From NCBI GenBank assembly GCA_022606425.2, contig JAHDVF020000761.1:1-64000 (forward strand): DNA of 64,000 bases. Direction: 5' to 3'. Below, piece by piece: positions 1 through 10,613 of the stretch (positions are counted from its first letter, which is position 1; each line of letters opens with the position of its first letter). Origin of the DNA: Lepidostoma basale. Its lineage: Eukaryota > Arthropoda > Insecta > Trichoptera > Lepidostomatidae. The notes beneath the pieces are model-generated. The model was not told the DNA's origin. It was given only the letters and a program-made list of their open reading frames with translations, and did no database searches. Position numbers and translations under genes: made by a program.

Positions 1-1230
1 CTATTTAAAACATTACAAATTCCCAACACTTCATTACATTCTTCATGAAAACGGTTCGGATGGTTCATATCTTTCAATGTATGAATTTTAACCTTGCAGC
101 TTTTCTTTTTTCTTCTCGTTTTTTCTCGTTACTCGGGGTCGGGTTTTTTAATCGATTGGCCCTAGATATTTCACTGGTAAGCATCTTCCTTAAGGATTAG
201 GTTATTTGTGTCCCTTTTGCGCTTTTGTTAAACAGGTGGTTAATGATTTTGCTATCCATCTCGGCTAGCCACGAAAATATACTTTTTCATGACATGGTCG
301 TGGAGTCTCTTTGTTACATGAATATCGGAGCCTTGATTCCAATAATTTTTCATTAAGGGTAAACTACCCCACGCATATTCGTAACGCACCTTATATCTTT
401 TGATGTCTGCTCAAGTCTATCGTAGCATGCGAATATTAATATATATTTTTTATTTCTGCAAATAATATGACACGTGTACTTTAAACGAAATCATTAAAGA
501 CCAGTTGATTTTTTGTCCTTTTTGTTAATACGGAGAAATGTGTAATTCTACTTTAATTTCTTACCTATTTTTGTAATTGTTACGATTAAACACGCTGAAG
601 ATATGTAATGTATACACTACCGCATGGATGGAGTATGTTGTATATTGAATGATGTTATTATTATTATTATTGGGTGAAAACATAATTAATTTATAATCAG
701 ATTCCTCCTTTTACTCTGTTCTCCTTAAATACATTAACTACATTAATTCTCCTAAGCTCCCATTCCCAATCAAATGCAAAATTAATCATTTAGTAATTTC
801 TATATAAATTATGTCTTTTCAATTGTTTATTTTTTCTAAATTACAATTTTCTATATTTTTATATTATCAAAATGTATTAGTATTGTTTAATACTACTTAT
901 TTGTTCTTACTGATAAAAAATAATGATTAGTACTTTTAACGTATTCAATTTAAAATGCGTTTTTTTATATTAGTCTTTCTTTGTTCAGTTTTTATTTTAT
1001 TTTTACATCCTCCGAAACATGGCGTGTTTTTTTTTAATATATATTTTTTATTTTTATTATTTGTGGATTAAACAAAGCTATTTTCATTTTCCTAATAAAA
1101 TTACTATGGAATTCTTCAGTGTTAATGCCTAGCGTTCAATAAGTTAATTATTACATACTTGAATGCTCCAACGAAGTATCGAAGAGTATTGAAATTTCGG
1201 ATTATAGTAATAGAATAGTCATCTTCATGT
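1..1230. other. AT-rich DNA without a recognisable gene
   Basis: No open frame here resembles a protein family I know, and no terminal repeats stand out. A short (TTA)n run lies at about 655-671. The stretch is anonymous intergenic or decayed repeat DNA. Confidence 0.5.
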
Positions 1231-1234
1231 TTAA

Positions 1235-1670
1235 TATTATTTACACTTATGTATGGAAGTAAAGCTCCCTTAGACTTATGTGTGGTAAAACGACGACAAA
1301 AATGTACGTCAGAGTTTCAATTGCTGATATCAGCAAGGAATGTAGAGCGAAAGTATCTTGAACAAAGTTTTGAAGGTATTAACAACGTTGGTTTGGACAT
1401 ATAGAACGCATGGATGAAGAAATAATGGTTAAGAAAGTATACGTTAACGATGTGAATAGAGTCAAGGAAAACTGGGAAAAACTGGCATGACTAAATGAAT
1501 TAAATTTTAGATCGGCCGTGTTAGAAGCCGTGAAATCAACGTGTGTGTATCACTTGCTCGTATGAATGGGGAGAAAACTAGAGAGGTGTGTCGGGATAGA
1601 GAAGTGTGGCGGTACATTCTCTCTGCTCACCCTTCCAGGGAAACGGCATAGTGGTTTGTTTGTTATTAGT
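1235..1670 (+). pseudogene. Degenerate LINE 3' fragment (TTTG-tail relative)
   Basis: In broken frames this reads like the C-terminal end of a non-LTR retrotransposon polyprotein: a 'tatggaagt' start equivalent to YGSEAW, 'tggtttggacatatagaacg' equivalent to WFGHIERM, then a region like RSRNRR and the closing S-A-H-P tail. The 3' end is 'gtggtttgtttgtt', a short GTTT-type tail instead of the TTAG tail of the sister copies. Stops and small indels are frequent. It contains no reverse-transcriptase core, so it is a 5'-truncated dead copy. Assignment rests on similarity to the better copies at 10591-11768 and 48448-49825. Confidence 0.7.
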
Positions 1671-1697
1671 TTGTTTTATTATATTATTATTATAATT

Positions 1698-1904
1698 ATA
1701 AATTTTAGATAAACTTAAGGCGTTAACACTGTGGAATTCCATAATGACGAATTTTATGAATGAAAACACTGTTTTTTCCACTTTTGAGTTTATTTTTCTC
1801 GACATGTTTCTAAGGCCTTCACCATCGGGAGAACTATATAAACATGTCAAGAAAAATAAACTCAAAAGTGGAAAAAACAGTGTTTTAATTCATAAAAATT
1901 CGTC
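1698..1904. mobile_element. Short inverted-repeat element, 'ttaaggcgttaacac' family, copy 1
   Basis: Two arms of roughly 55 bp (about 1753-1811 and 1840-1903) are near-perfect reverse complements around a short centre. The left segment 'aaggcgttaacactgtgg' recurs at 13797 and 16370, which defines the family. A 12-bp AT-rich direct repeat ATTATTATAATT (1686-1697 and 1905-1916) may be the TSD. On the minus strand the centre keeps a decayed form of the hammerhead-like core: a CCGAUGG-like string, a stem remnant, then GAAACAUGUC. The element codes for nothing. Confidence 0.6.
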
Positions 1905-1974
1905 ATTATTATAATTGTTTTATTGGATCGCTCTTTACATCATTATAGCGCGAGTCAAAGCAATGTAGGGTGAT

Positions 1975-2170
1975 AATAGCTATCATATTGGTTCTCATGA
2001 CTTATGATATAGTAAGTAGCTTTTCGATTGCCATTTTATTGTCACGGGAATTCTACACCAGACCAAAGACAGTTCGACAATTATACTGCCATCGCGCATC
2101 GCTGGGAATCGAACCCGGGACTTCGGTGTGGAAGTCGTAGCTTCCCATTCGGCCACGAAAGCCGTCGAAG
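1975..2170 (-). repeat. tRNA-derived SINE (family S1)
   Basis: Read on the minus strand, the head has a tRNA-like B box (GGTTCGATTCCC, complement at about 2104-2119) followed by a body containing 'tctttggtctggtgtagaa', 'gacaataaaatgg' and 'catgagaac'. At least eight other copies occur in this window in both orientations. The head looks like a pol III promoter. The copy is diverged and probably inactive. Confidence 0.75.
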
Positions 2171-2694
2171 AATAGAGAATAGTCCACTACTACAAACTTC
2201 TATTGGACTTTAAAAAAAAGTTTTGTGCAAGTAAGGATAGCTATAATCAAACTTCTATTCATTACGCGTTGGTGTGATTCGGAACAGTATATTGTGGTGT
2301 TAACATTTCTGAGCTACAAGGATAGAGTGCTGTTATTTCTCAAAGCCCCCAAAGTGTACACAGGAAATTGCCGCAACGACTTGAAAGGTTGCCTTTCTCC
2401 AGTTCCTTGCCTCGCATAAAGCTTTAAGTTCACAGGAACCTTTGTGGCAATCTAAAGCGGACTTTATATTGCACGCCAGTGCATAGAATTCCTCACGTAT
2501 TGTTATATACCTTTATTTACAATCATGAAAACAAACAGTGTATTATATAATTACGGATTACTTCAAAGAAAACATTTACTTTAATCTAACATTTTGGCTA
2601 CTGCTTTGATGTTTGTAAAATATTTATCAAGATCTCCATAATAAATTTTGAAATAAAAAAATTCAAAATCGTACTTCAGAATGAAATAATATAA

Positions 2695-3035
2695 GAAGTA
2701 AATGCAGTGAGAGTGAAAAGGGCTATTTACAAAATAATGAAATGATCATTAAGGTGGTTTGGACACCCGTGAATGAATAAACAATGTTAAAGAAAGTTGA
2801 TTGTAAATGAAGTATACGGATCTAGAAAAAGAGAAAGACCGAGGAAAACGTGGCACCATTGAAATTAATCAAATATCAATGTCGACCAAGTGCGGAGTCG
2901 GCGAAATTGATATGCGTGCATGTAACGATGTATTAATGTTGAGGAAGCGAGGGAAGTATGTCAATAAAGAATAGTGTGGTGTTTCATTATTTCTGCCTAC
3001 TTCTAAGGGACGACGACGTGATGGTTAGTTAAAAA
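2695..3035 (+). pseudogene. Degenerate TTAG-tail LINE fragment
   Basis: This aligns by eye with the last third of the TTAG-tailed LINE: 'aaaataatgaaatgatcatt' (MKGSLRW region), 'gaccgaggaaaacgtggcac' (RPRKTWH), 'gaggaagcgagggaagtatg' (EEAREVC), and the terminal 'gacgtgatggttagtta'. The frame is broken many times. It is a 5'-truncated pseudogene with a short GTTA tail. Confidence 0.75.
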
Positions 3036-3800
3036 GTTACTCACTTTTAAAATAATTTCAGTACTAACAATATAGTCATCTTTTTGCAACGATCATTATT
3101 GTAAGCATTTTTCGATATATTTCTATTAGATTAAATTATAAATATTATTTTATTTGTGAATTTTTTTACTATTAATATTATGCTTTTAATTAAATATGTA
3201 ATAGTCAGAAGCAATAAGTGGTACAGGTAAATATAAATATCCTTTCATTGTGCGAGGAATTTACATATACGACCCGAAAATATACAGTTGGAATATCGGA
3301 AAGTATTATAATATAATTTATTGTATATTTTATCAATATCAGTACATTCTTTGATAAAATTGGTTATTCGACATCATACTAATTCATTTTTCCAAGTGAA
3401 TTATATTATACCCAATGGAATAAAAGTCGCGAGAAGAGAAATCGAATCATTTTCACGGAAAGACATTATTATATAAATACGAGTGTACATCTGAGAATAT
3501 CATTACTTACGCTTTTGACAGCCGAAAAGGAAGTACTCGCAGCAAAAACGAAATAAGAATAAACGAAGCTACTTAGCTTTTACGGGAGTGAGGGAGAAGG
3601 ACAACTTTTTCTCATTAAAACTTGGTTAACTCGTAAATCTTTGCAGAGAAAGGGTTTAATTTTCCAGAAATCCTTCCAGAAGTAAAAAAGTAGTGCAGGT
3701 AAATAACGTTGCATTGAGCGACGCCATTACATATGTTTTGTAGAGATATAAAAGAAATCAAATGATTTTACTGAAATCTCTTGATGGAAGTTCATTTTAA
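3036..3800. other. AT-rich DNA, nothing recognised
   Basis: No coding similarity, terminal repeat or RNA gene is visible in this spacer between a LINE remnant and an inverted-repeat element. Confidence 0.4.
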
Positions 3801-3802
3801 AT

Positions 3803-4391
3803 GATAATTAAATAAAACGATGTTTTTCAACTACTTCCACTTTTGTCTTTATTTAGATAGCGACCGGTTTCGCCAGGCTCGCTGGCATCGACAGACTGGT
3901 AACACTATTGTAAACTTAGTCCTTTATATTCCTGGAATCGATTACTGGCCAAAATGTGTTTTTGATTGATTCCAGACCCTAGCAGCTATTTGGATGGGGA
4001 AAACCGAATAAGGCGATGCCAACCTTGCGGACCAAGAACTATAACATATAATATTTAAATTCAGTAACAATGAAAACAAAATTACCATTTTTTCAAACAT
4101 TATGTATGAATATGTAAGAGATAATAAAAATTAAAACCCATTGTATTAAATATGAAACTCCAAGAATACCTGTAATACCAATAGTTAAATTCAGATAATT
4201 TTACATAAATATTTGAAGATTATTTTTATAAAGAATCATGTTTACCACCCCTGATCTGTATGTATATAAAGGACTAAGTTTACACGAGTGTCACCAGTCT
4301 GTCGATGCCTGCGAGCCTGGCGAAACCGGTCGCTCTCTAAATAAAGTCAAAAGTGGAAGTAGTTAAAAAACATCGTTTTATTTAATTATTA
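3803..4391 (+). mobile_element. Long inverted-repeat element, 'ACCGGT' family, copy 1
   Basis: Arms of about 95 bp (3803-3900 and about 4288-4391) are inverted copies ending in 'aaataaaacgatg' and its complement. The interior of about 390 bp recurs in opposite orientation at 14030-14760, so this is a repeat family. On the plus strand, right arm 4299-4331 reads CUGUCGA, U, a stem-loop, GAAA, ACCGGU, C; the left arm carries the same motif on the minus strand. This layout, a main copy preceded by a partial inverted copy of its own end, resembles Penelope-like element structures. No protein is encoded. Confidence 0.65.
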
Positions 4392-4760
4392 TATAAAAGA
4401 AAAATAAACCGATGCAAGGTGAAAAATATGGCATTTTATAGAGGCCACAGAGACGGGAAAAATATGGTTCATAAAAGATTATTTGAATAAATATGTACTA
4501 TTACAATTCGTTTATTAAAACCCTTTATTTTATCTTATAACAGACATATTTCGGTTATGACCCAATCTACTGCAATGGACACTAAATAAATGAATATAGC
4601 GAATCTCATCTTCCCATAGGCTTAAGAAGGCGATTATAGAAGATATGACAGATCAATTGACAGAGGCCACTGAGACGGACAAAGCATAAAGTAGACTGAG
4701 AAATGTACGTAATCATCTCAATCAACCGAACTACATCCATATTGAAATCATACTTTTATA

Positions 4761-6041
4761 AGGAGTATGCATTAATTCGTGCGGTTTTCTAAGTGAGGAC
4801 GTTACTAGTATTATTTCGCGTCGTGTTCATCCGTGACTATATTCATTTGAAAGCTACTGTCATTGCGCGTCTTTTTCAGTATATGTCATTTGGTTGAAGC
4901 GTAAAAAACATTTTTTTCTATTCATTTGGATATGTTGAACTTTGTGCCAGAAAAGTGTTTTTGCAGAGAGTTCTTCTTCATTACTTTAAAATGACGAAAA
5001 GAGCTACCGAAAGTCATCGTTTTTTAGTGGAGGTTTATGGTGACCATGCTCTAGCTGATCGAACGTGCCAGAAGTGGTTTGCACGGTTTAAAAGTGTCAA
5101 TTTCGACTTAGAAGACGAAGAACGACCCGTACAGCCAAAAAGTTTGAAGATGAAGAATTGGAGGCATTGCTCGATGAAGACGCGTGTCAAACGCAAGAAG
5201 AACATGCAAAATCATTGGAAATTGATCAAGCAACCATTTTCAGACGTTTAAAAGCATAAGGATTCATCCAAAAGCTTGGAAATTGGGTGCCGTATGAATT
5301 GAAGCCAAGAGACGTCGAACGCCGATTCTGCATGTCGGAAATGTTGCTTGAACGCCACAAAAAGAAGTCATTTTTGCATCGGATTATCACTGGTGATGAA
5401 AAATGGATTCATTACGATAACCCCAAGCGCAAGAAATCGTATGCGAAACCCGGCCAACCATAAACATCCACGGCAAAGCCGAATATCCATGACGCCAAGG
5501 TAATGCTCTGTATTTGGTGGGATCTTAAAGGTGTGTTGTATTATGAACTGTTGAAATCAGGTCAGACGATCAAAGGGGACCTCTACCAAACACAATTGAT
5601 TCGTTTAAAGAGAGCGATCGCGGAAAAACGCCCAAAATATGTGACTAGACACGAATCCATAATTCTCCATCATGACAACTCTCGGCCACATGTTGCAAGA
5701 CCGGTTAAAAACTATTTGGAAAACAGTAGGTGGGAAGTTCTACTTCACCCGTCTTATAGCCCAGACATGGCCCCTTCTGATTACTACTTGTTCAGATCAA
5801 TGAAGAATGCCCTCACCGGAATACGCTTCACTTCAGAACAGTGTATCAAAAATTGGCTCGATTCGTTCTTGGCCGCCAAGCCGGAGAAGTTCTTTTGGGA
5901 TAAAATCCACAAACTGCCAGAAAGATGGGCAAATGTCGTAGCTTTCCATCTACAATACTTTGAATATTGAATGTATAACCGTTTTTTCACAATAAAGCCT
6001 TAATTTTCGAAAAAAACGCACGAATTAATGCATACTCCCAA
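4761..6041 (+). mobile_element. Mariner transposon, full length, inactivated
   Basis: The ends are inverted repeats sharing GGAGTATGCATTAATTCG (left at about 4762, right complement at about 6021-6039). Each end abuts a TA dinucleotide (4759-4760 and 6042-6043), as expected for Tc1/mariner insertion. At about 1.28 kb the length is typical of mariner. The transposase inside is broken. The well-conserved termini could still be bound by a related transposase supplied in trans; that is inference. Confidence 0.93.
4932..5970 (+). pseudogene. Mariner transposase pseudogene (DD34D)
   Basis: A cut-and-paste transposase related to Mos1-type insect mariners. The probable original start is the ATG at 4932 (LNFVPEK follows). 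An N-terminal DNA-binding half (ESHRFLVEVYGDHAL, WFARFKS) precedes a catalytic half. The three catalytic aspartates survive in one frame: ITGDEKW (Asp codon 5395), HHDN (5674) and APSDY (5779). The second and third are separated by 34 residues, and the first and second lie 93 codons apart, the same spacings as Mos1. Inactivating lesions are a frameshift near 4955, another near 5140, an in-frame TAA at 5257-5259 and a TAA at 5461-5463. The C-terminus LPERWANVVAFHLQYFEY is complete. It is dead because of the lesions, not truncation. Confidence 0.93.
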
Positions 6042-6099
6042 TATAAATTCATTACTTTTAAACAAATTTAAAAATATTTGATTCTTGATCAATGTTACG

Positions 6100-6260
6100 A
6101 TATATATTAAATAATTATCATTGATGAGAACGTCTGTGTTTCACATATTTAACGGGAGTGACATGTTTTGCTATATAAGCGCACTATAAATTGATCATAA
6201 ATGTTACTCCCGTGAAATATTATCAAACTTTTATAAAACGAATGCTTTTATCGATATTAT
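6100..6260. repeat. 'AACGTCTG' repeat fragment (family W)
   Basis: Contains 'gagaacgtctgtgtttcaca' and 'gggagtgacatgttttgct', matching the repeat copies near 10190, 11905, 31620, 42300 and 52530. Part of it is mirrored by 'gttactcccgtgaaatatt' downstream, so it is a small degenerate hairpin. Confidence 0.5.
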
Positions 6261-6539
6261 AATTTTAATACTATTAATCAATTTTGATTCCTTTTCTAGT
6301 ATGTTAAGATAAGTTGCATGTTACTTGTCTTACTTACATCATATAGAACAATATTTTACATGTACATAAATATGTCAATTACAAAACCATAAATACACAT
6401 TCTGACAGTAATAATTTACTTAAAGTGTCACACGTTCTTAATTGTTTTATCATTCTTTGATCATGGGAGCATAAATATATAATTGATATATAATAATTTT
6501 ATGTTTTGTAATTCTGTTTAAAATATTAAACAACAAAAT

Positions 6540-6975
6540 AACATCACGCTGTTTCCCCAACTCTTTAGATTCCTCCACATTCATACAACGAGTCATACAC
6601 GCACGTCGATTCTTCCGACTTCTAACATGATCAACCATTAAAATTTGATTAATTTTTATTTAATTTGGTCATGCCATGTTTTCCTAGGTCTATCTCAACT
6701 CCGAACCCCATTTACATCATTAACATATACTTTCTTAACCATTCTTTCTCCATCCATACACTCCATTTATCCGAAACAAAGCAGCGATCCATTTTTAATT
6801 TTGTTTATAATACTGTCTTCCGCTCTACATTCCTTTCTTATATCAGCATTTATATCATCTCACATACGTCTCAGGAACCTCATCTCTACCGCATTTATTC
6901 TGCTCTCATCCTTATTCTGCAGTTCCATGCTTCGCATCAATAAATAAGGGTTGGGACCAGAACTCCATTGTGAAT
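6540..6975 (-). pseudogene. LINE C-terminal fragment, minus strand
   Basis: Read leftward it gives pieces of the same LINE family: a counterpart of YGSEAW near 6940, a finger-like middle, then NHVRSRKNRRACMTRCMN near 6560-6640. The expected 3' end 'aacatcacgctgtttcccc' is present at about 6540 but the terminal PFGETA region has a small internal deletion. Several frames are used, so it is a pseudogene. It belongs to the more diverged subfamily, not the young TTAG-tail copies. Confidence 0.75.
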
Positions 6976-7600
6976 ATTTTACAATATGTAATATTTTCTT
7001 TTTTGATATTGAGGAAAATATGCGTGTTCACAAAGTTTCATTATTTTAATGATGAACACATTTTCCCTGCTAGGGCATAATGAAATATTAGTTTATATCT
7101 CTTAACGTTTAGTTAATTTTTTTGCAAAGATTACATTAATTTAATATTTAAAGCTTTCAAAACATGTCAAGATTAATACATTTATGAACGATGACAGTGA
7201 CTAGTTTAATTGAAAAATTATTTTAATGTTATCGAAATGTATTTATTTGTAATTCTATATTACAATTGTTTAACCGGGTTTTGGGGTGGATAAAGAATAA
7301 ATTATTCAAATAATTCAATATTATAAATAAAAGCCGTTATTTTTGAATATCGAATAAGCGCACTTTTGTTAAAAAATAGTTTAATAATTTTGGTAAGGTA
7401 TTGATATCCCCTTTGTATATTTATAATTATACATTCAATGGACCACGATTTTTTTCTATAAATTGATCAATTAAATAATCGTGTAAAATGTAAACTCAGT
7501 GTCTCCAAAAAGGTGGATTTAATTTCACCCATATTTTAATTTCTTACAATATATTATTATTAAAAGTAAAATTAGTAGTTTAAGTAAAAAAACGTTTATT
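6976..7600. other. AT-rich DNA, nothing recognised
   Basis: Spacer between two LINE fragments with no protein similarity or structured repeat that I can support. Confidence 0.4.
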
Positions 7601-7616
7601 TTTTTTTTACAATTAC

Positions 7617-8253
7617 TTCTTCTTCTTCTTCTTCGATGGCCCTACAGCCCATATCGAGCCTTAGCCTCCAGTATTCTTCGCCTCCAACTCCTCCTGTCCT
7701 CCGCTTCGACCCTCCAATCTGACACTCTTAACAATCTTGCTCCATATCTCCCAACTTCATCCTCCCATCGCAGCCTTGGTCGTCCAATTGGTCTTCTACC
7801 ACCTGGGTGCCACTCCAGCAATCTTTTTGGGGTTCGCGATGACGGCATCCTCTGCACGTGACCGGCCCATCTCAGTCTATTCAGTCTGACCTGTGTGGAG
7901 AGACTAGGAGCTTTGTAAATATTGTACATCTCGTCATTATGCCGCACTCTCCAGTCTTCACCGTCATTCACAGGCCCCAGAATTCTGCGCAGCGCCCTTC
8001 TCTCAAAAGTATCCAGTCGCTCTGCAGATTTCGCTGTCATTGTCCACGCCTCACACCCATAGGTCACTACTGTTCGGATGATTGTTTTATACAGGGTGAT
8101 TTTGGTTTTCCAGTGTACGTTTCTTGATTTGAGCGCTGGTAGTAGAGAGAAGAATGTTTTGTTACCAATTGTGATTCTTCTTTCGATTTCCTTGTGATCT
8201 TCGTTTTCTTTTGTTATAGACGAACCCAGGTAAGTGAAGTCTTCCATCCAATC
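7617..8253 (-). mobile_element. 5'-truncated non-LTR retrotransposon with (GAA)n tail
   Basis: A 637-bp insertion bounded by a 7-bp direct repeat CAATTAC (7610-7616 and 8254-8260), which is a candidate TSD. On the minus strand it carries one uninterrupted C-terminal reading frame and ends in a GAAGAAGAAGAAG tail (complement at 7617-7635). Short trinucleotide-like tails are usual in RTE-like elements. The intact frame and clean TSD suggest a fairly recent insertion compared with its neighbours. Confidence 0.8.
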
Positions 8254-8256
8254 CAA
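7642..8256 (-). CDS. LINE polyprotein C-terminus (partial reverse transcriptase tail)
   Basis: The frame is open for 204 residues and runs off the truncated 5' end of the element. It begins just after the catalytic palm with a YLGSSITKE motif (reverse-transcriptase thumb boundary), followed by VTYGCEAWTMT, FERRALRRILGP, LNRLRWAGHVQRMP and GRPRLRWEDEV. This order is the standard C-terminal region of RTE-like endonuclease/reverse-transcriptase proteins in insects. The endonuclease and YADD core are missing, so it cannot retrotranspose. The apparent ATG lies in the first residues retained and is probably not a real start. Confidence 0.8.
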   Translation of the reverse strand: MDWMEDFTYLGSSITKENEDHKEIERRITIGNKTFFSLLPALKSRNVHWKTKITLYKTIIRTVVTYGCEAWTMTAKSAERLDTFERRALRRILGPVNDGEDWRVRHNDEMYNIYKAPSLSTQVRLNRLRWAGHVQRMPSSRTPKRLLEWHPGGRRPIGRPRLRWEDEVGRYGARLLRVSDWRVEAEDRRSWRRRILEAKARYGL

Positions 8257-8659
8257 TTACAATCATCATTATTACGTTTTAAGGTTTAACAAATTTATAG
8301 TGATAAAAACATCACCCCAGATAGTGTGAGTTAAATTAACGGTTTGGCTATGATACATTATTTGATTTCAGTAAACAAATTGGGTTCAAGCAATTTGTCT
8401 GTTAATTAATCATACACTTTCAACTCATATGATTGTGAGATATTATTGGAAACGTTGGCAATTGGCCATGTGCATCCTAAAGAGCGCCATTGGCTGCAGT
8501 GTGATTTTCACATATACATTTTATATTCATGTGTATGTTTTTATGTATATGTCTATACTTGTACATACTCTTTTTCCTCGTGCATTTCTGTTATTTCGGA
8601 TTAGCTTTTTTATCATTTAGCGTTGAGTGTTTCGCTGGTAGGCATCTTTTATACAAAAT

Positions 8660-8985
8660 TAACTAACCATCACGCCGTCTCCCTGAAAAGGCAGGCAGAA
8701 AGAATGGACTGTCACACTTTAACCGATGCGGCACTCCATCCTTCTCTTTTCGCACCGCGGGAGACGCGGTGTGATCGGTTGCGAACCTCATCGCCACCAA
8801 TAGGCATCTCCTGCGCACACTTCGATAGTACAACATCCCCAAAATAAATCTAAAATAAATTATATAAAATACAATGATAAAAAATAAAATAACAAAATAA
8901 AAATAATTTCACACAAAATGTTCTTTTTAAATGGTGCACATATTGTCTTCTTAATTTATGTTCCACGTATTCACCGTTTTCACGG
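8660..8985 (-). mobile_element. Short non-autonomous element sharing the TTAG-LINE 3' end (family M), copy 1
   Basis: The plus-strand left end is 'ttaactaaccatcacgccg' plus about 50 bp of the TTAG-LINE 3' terminus, then an unrelated body containing 'gcggcactccatccttctc' and 'gagacgcggtgtgatcgg'. The same junction and body occur at 41412 and 55478. This copy is truncated near 8985 where the body is still matching the longer copies. Confidence 0.7.
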
Positions 8986-9054
8986 TGAATCTTTTAAACA
9001 TGCATACGTAAATGCATCAATAGTAAATGCTGCTATGTTTCTTTTACTTTAAAT

Positions 9055-9200
9055 AAGTCAGATCCATGTCAGCTTGGGCCTACCACGTCCCCTGGGTCGC
9101 TGGTCCGATTCCATTACCCCCCTTGCAGCGTGGTCAGTTGGGCGCCGCATGACGTTACTGTACCATCTCAGACGGTTATCCTCAAGTTTAACTGAGATTG
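9055..9200 (-). pseudogene. LINE fragment, LRWY/GRGRPKLTW type
   Basis: On the minus strand the translation includes LEDNRLRWYSNVMRRP followed by a GRGRPKLTW motif, the usual C-terminal block of RTE-like retrotransposon proteins. Only about 45 residues remain and no tail is evident. It differs from the other LINE families in the window. Confidence 0.65.
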
Positions 9201-9525
9201 GCCTCACTGCCCCCCCACCCTTAGTATCTTCATTTCAGTGACGTGCAATTTATCCTAATGTTATTGTTTGAGAACACTACAAATGGTTGTCATGGCTGGT
9301 CGCACGGCCGCCTTCCCTTTACGTGGATCGGCATTTGCTTGAGGCAGAGCACTCTCGATAACTCTCGCCACTTCACGCCAATAACAATACATTTCACCGT
9401 TTAACACAAATATGTTTCAAATGGTTTCTAATCCATCATTCGTGTTCATTTCAAATTATAATAATGTATATTTTTTCTTTTTCTGTGTTCGCCATTTGTG
9501 TCGTAGATGTTTTATATTTTTATTT
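9201..9525. other. Spacer with a GC-richer patch
   Basis: At 9290-9400 there is a less AT-rich patch (the region of 'gtcgcacggccgccttccc') that may be another decayed retroelement. I cannot assign it. Confidence 0.3.
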
Positions 9526-9529
9526 TTAT

Positions 9530-9757
9530 TATTTTTATGTACTTTGTATACAACACTAACTTACATGTTTCGGACAACCCGGTCCTTCCTCAGTGATATT
9601 ATAAAGATATTAAAATTTTTGTAAAATAGTTTACAAATATTTTAAATATCTTTATAATATCACTGAGGAAGGACCGGGTTGTCCAAAACATGTCTGATAT
9701 TTAATTAAAAAAAAAAATGTAAGTGTTGTATACAAAGTACATAAAAAAGAAAAATTA
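9530..9757. mobile_element. Hairpin element with hammerhead-like core (family Y), copy 1
   Basis: The two halves are inverted repeats from 'tgtactttgtatacaacac' on the left to its complement on the right. The right arm (plus strand) holds CTGAGGA at 9663-9669, one A, stem GGAC/GTCC with a six-base loop, AAAA where GAAA is expected, then ACATGT and C at 9694. The left arm on the minus strand has the intact GAAA. The flanks AATATCA (9656-9662) and TGATATT (9695-9701) can pair over 7 bp as stem I. A larger relative lies at 17265-17845. Confidence 0.7.
9656..9701 (+). ncRNA. Hammerhead ribozyme-like motif
   Basis: Stem I AATATCA/TGATATT is a perfect 7 bp. Core CTGAGGA is followed by an extra A and then stem II (GGAC, loop, GTCC). 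The GAAA box has G changed to A. Stem III would be the self-complementary ACATGT, with C at 9694 as the nominal cleavage base. A canonical hammerhead has no base between CUGANGA and stem II, so activity is doubtful. This is a structural call by eye. Confidence 0.45.
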
Positions 9758-10139
9758 TTGATAATATCTTACGCTAAAAAAATTTGGTGGGGGAGTTATA
9801 GAATTTTGACGATTGATATGTGTCCTATAGACATTTATTTCACTGTATGGTTTATATACTTAGCTGGTGATTTGATCTGAATTTCAAGGTATCTTATTTC
9901 AAAAATGTGAATGTGATTTATTTTTACAAAATTCATTAAAATTTTTATTTATTTGAAATATACATTTTTAAGTACGAGTGGGAATTATGTATCCTTTTGT
10001 TTTTTTTTATAAGTTTCGATCGATTTAAAAAAAAAAACATTTCTTTATAAATATTAATGACATATTAAAATGCAAAAAAATATCCCGAAAGAAAAATATA
10101 TTTTGAGCACCAAAACTTAAGGTTAAAATAAACTCCAAT

Positions 10140-10300
10140 TGAAAATGTTGAAGAATTATGTATAACTCCATATTAGGAAATTGATGTTCATGAAAACGTC
10201 TGTTTTATTTTTTTATTACAAATTATATGGGAGTGACACGATTCACCTTTGATATTGTATTTATACCTAGTAAGGCAAAACACGCCACTTACATAAAAAA
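10140..10300. repeat. Family W repeat, degenerate
   Basis: Contains 'tataactccatattaggaa', 'catgaaaacgtctgtttt', 'atatgggagtgacacg' and 'tagtaaggcaaaacacgcc', in the same order as the copies near 11900 and 52520. Confidence 0.5.
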
Positions 10301-10590
10301 AAACTTGAATTAACTTAATATATTCAACATTTTAATGTTATTAACAAACGACATTTGTTACCAAATATATATTCTGAAAAGCCGAAGAGCCTTTCATATT
10401 CTTCCCTTTTTTTAATTGATGGATTTACTAATAGTGTGTACCTCTGAAACTTCTTAGAAGCATTAAATTTAAAAAAAATCTACAGATACTTGATAAATTT
10501 CGATGCCTGAAGTAACTAAAAAATACTTTAGTGCTATCTGCAATAAAAAACGTTTTGAATTATTAAAATGTAACTTTGATTTTAAAAATA
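10301..10590. other. AT-rich spacer
   Basis: Nothing recognised; it supplies the left copy of the TSD for the LINE that follows. Confidence 0.3.
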
Positions 10591-10613
10591 CTAACTAACT
10601 AACTAACTAACCA

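Noticed and set aside
6645..6947. Two overlapping plus-strand frames of about 95 codons
   Set aside because: They lie antisense to a LINE fragment on the minus strand that explains the sequence.
10591..10610. Telomere-like repeats
   Set aside because: The unit is TTAG, not TTAGG, and it always sits at the 3' end of LINE copies.
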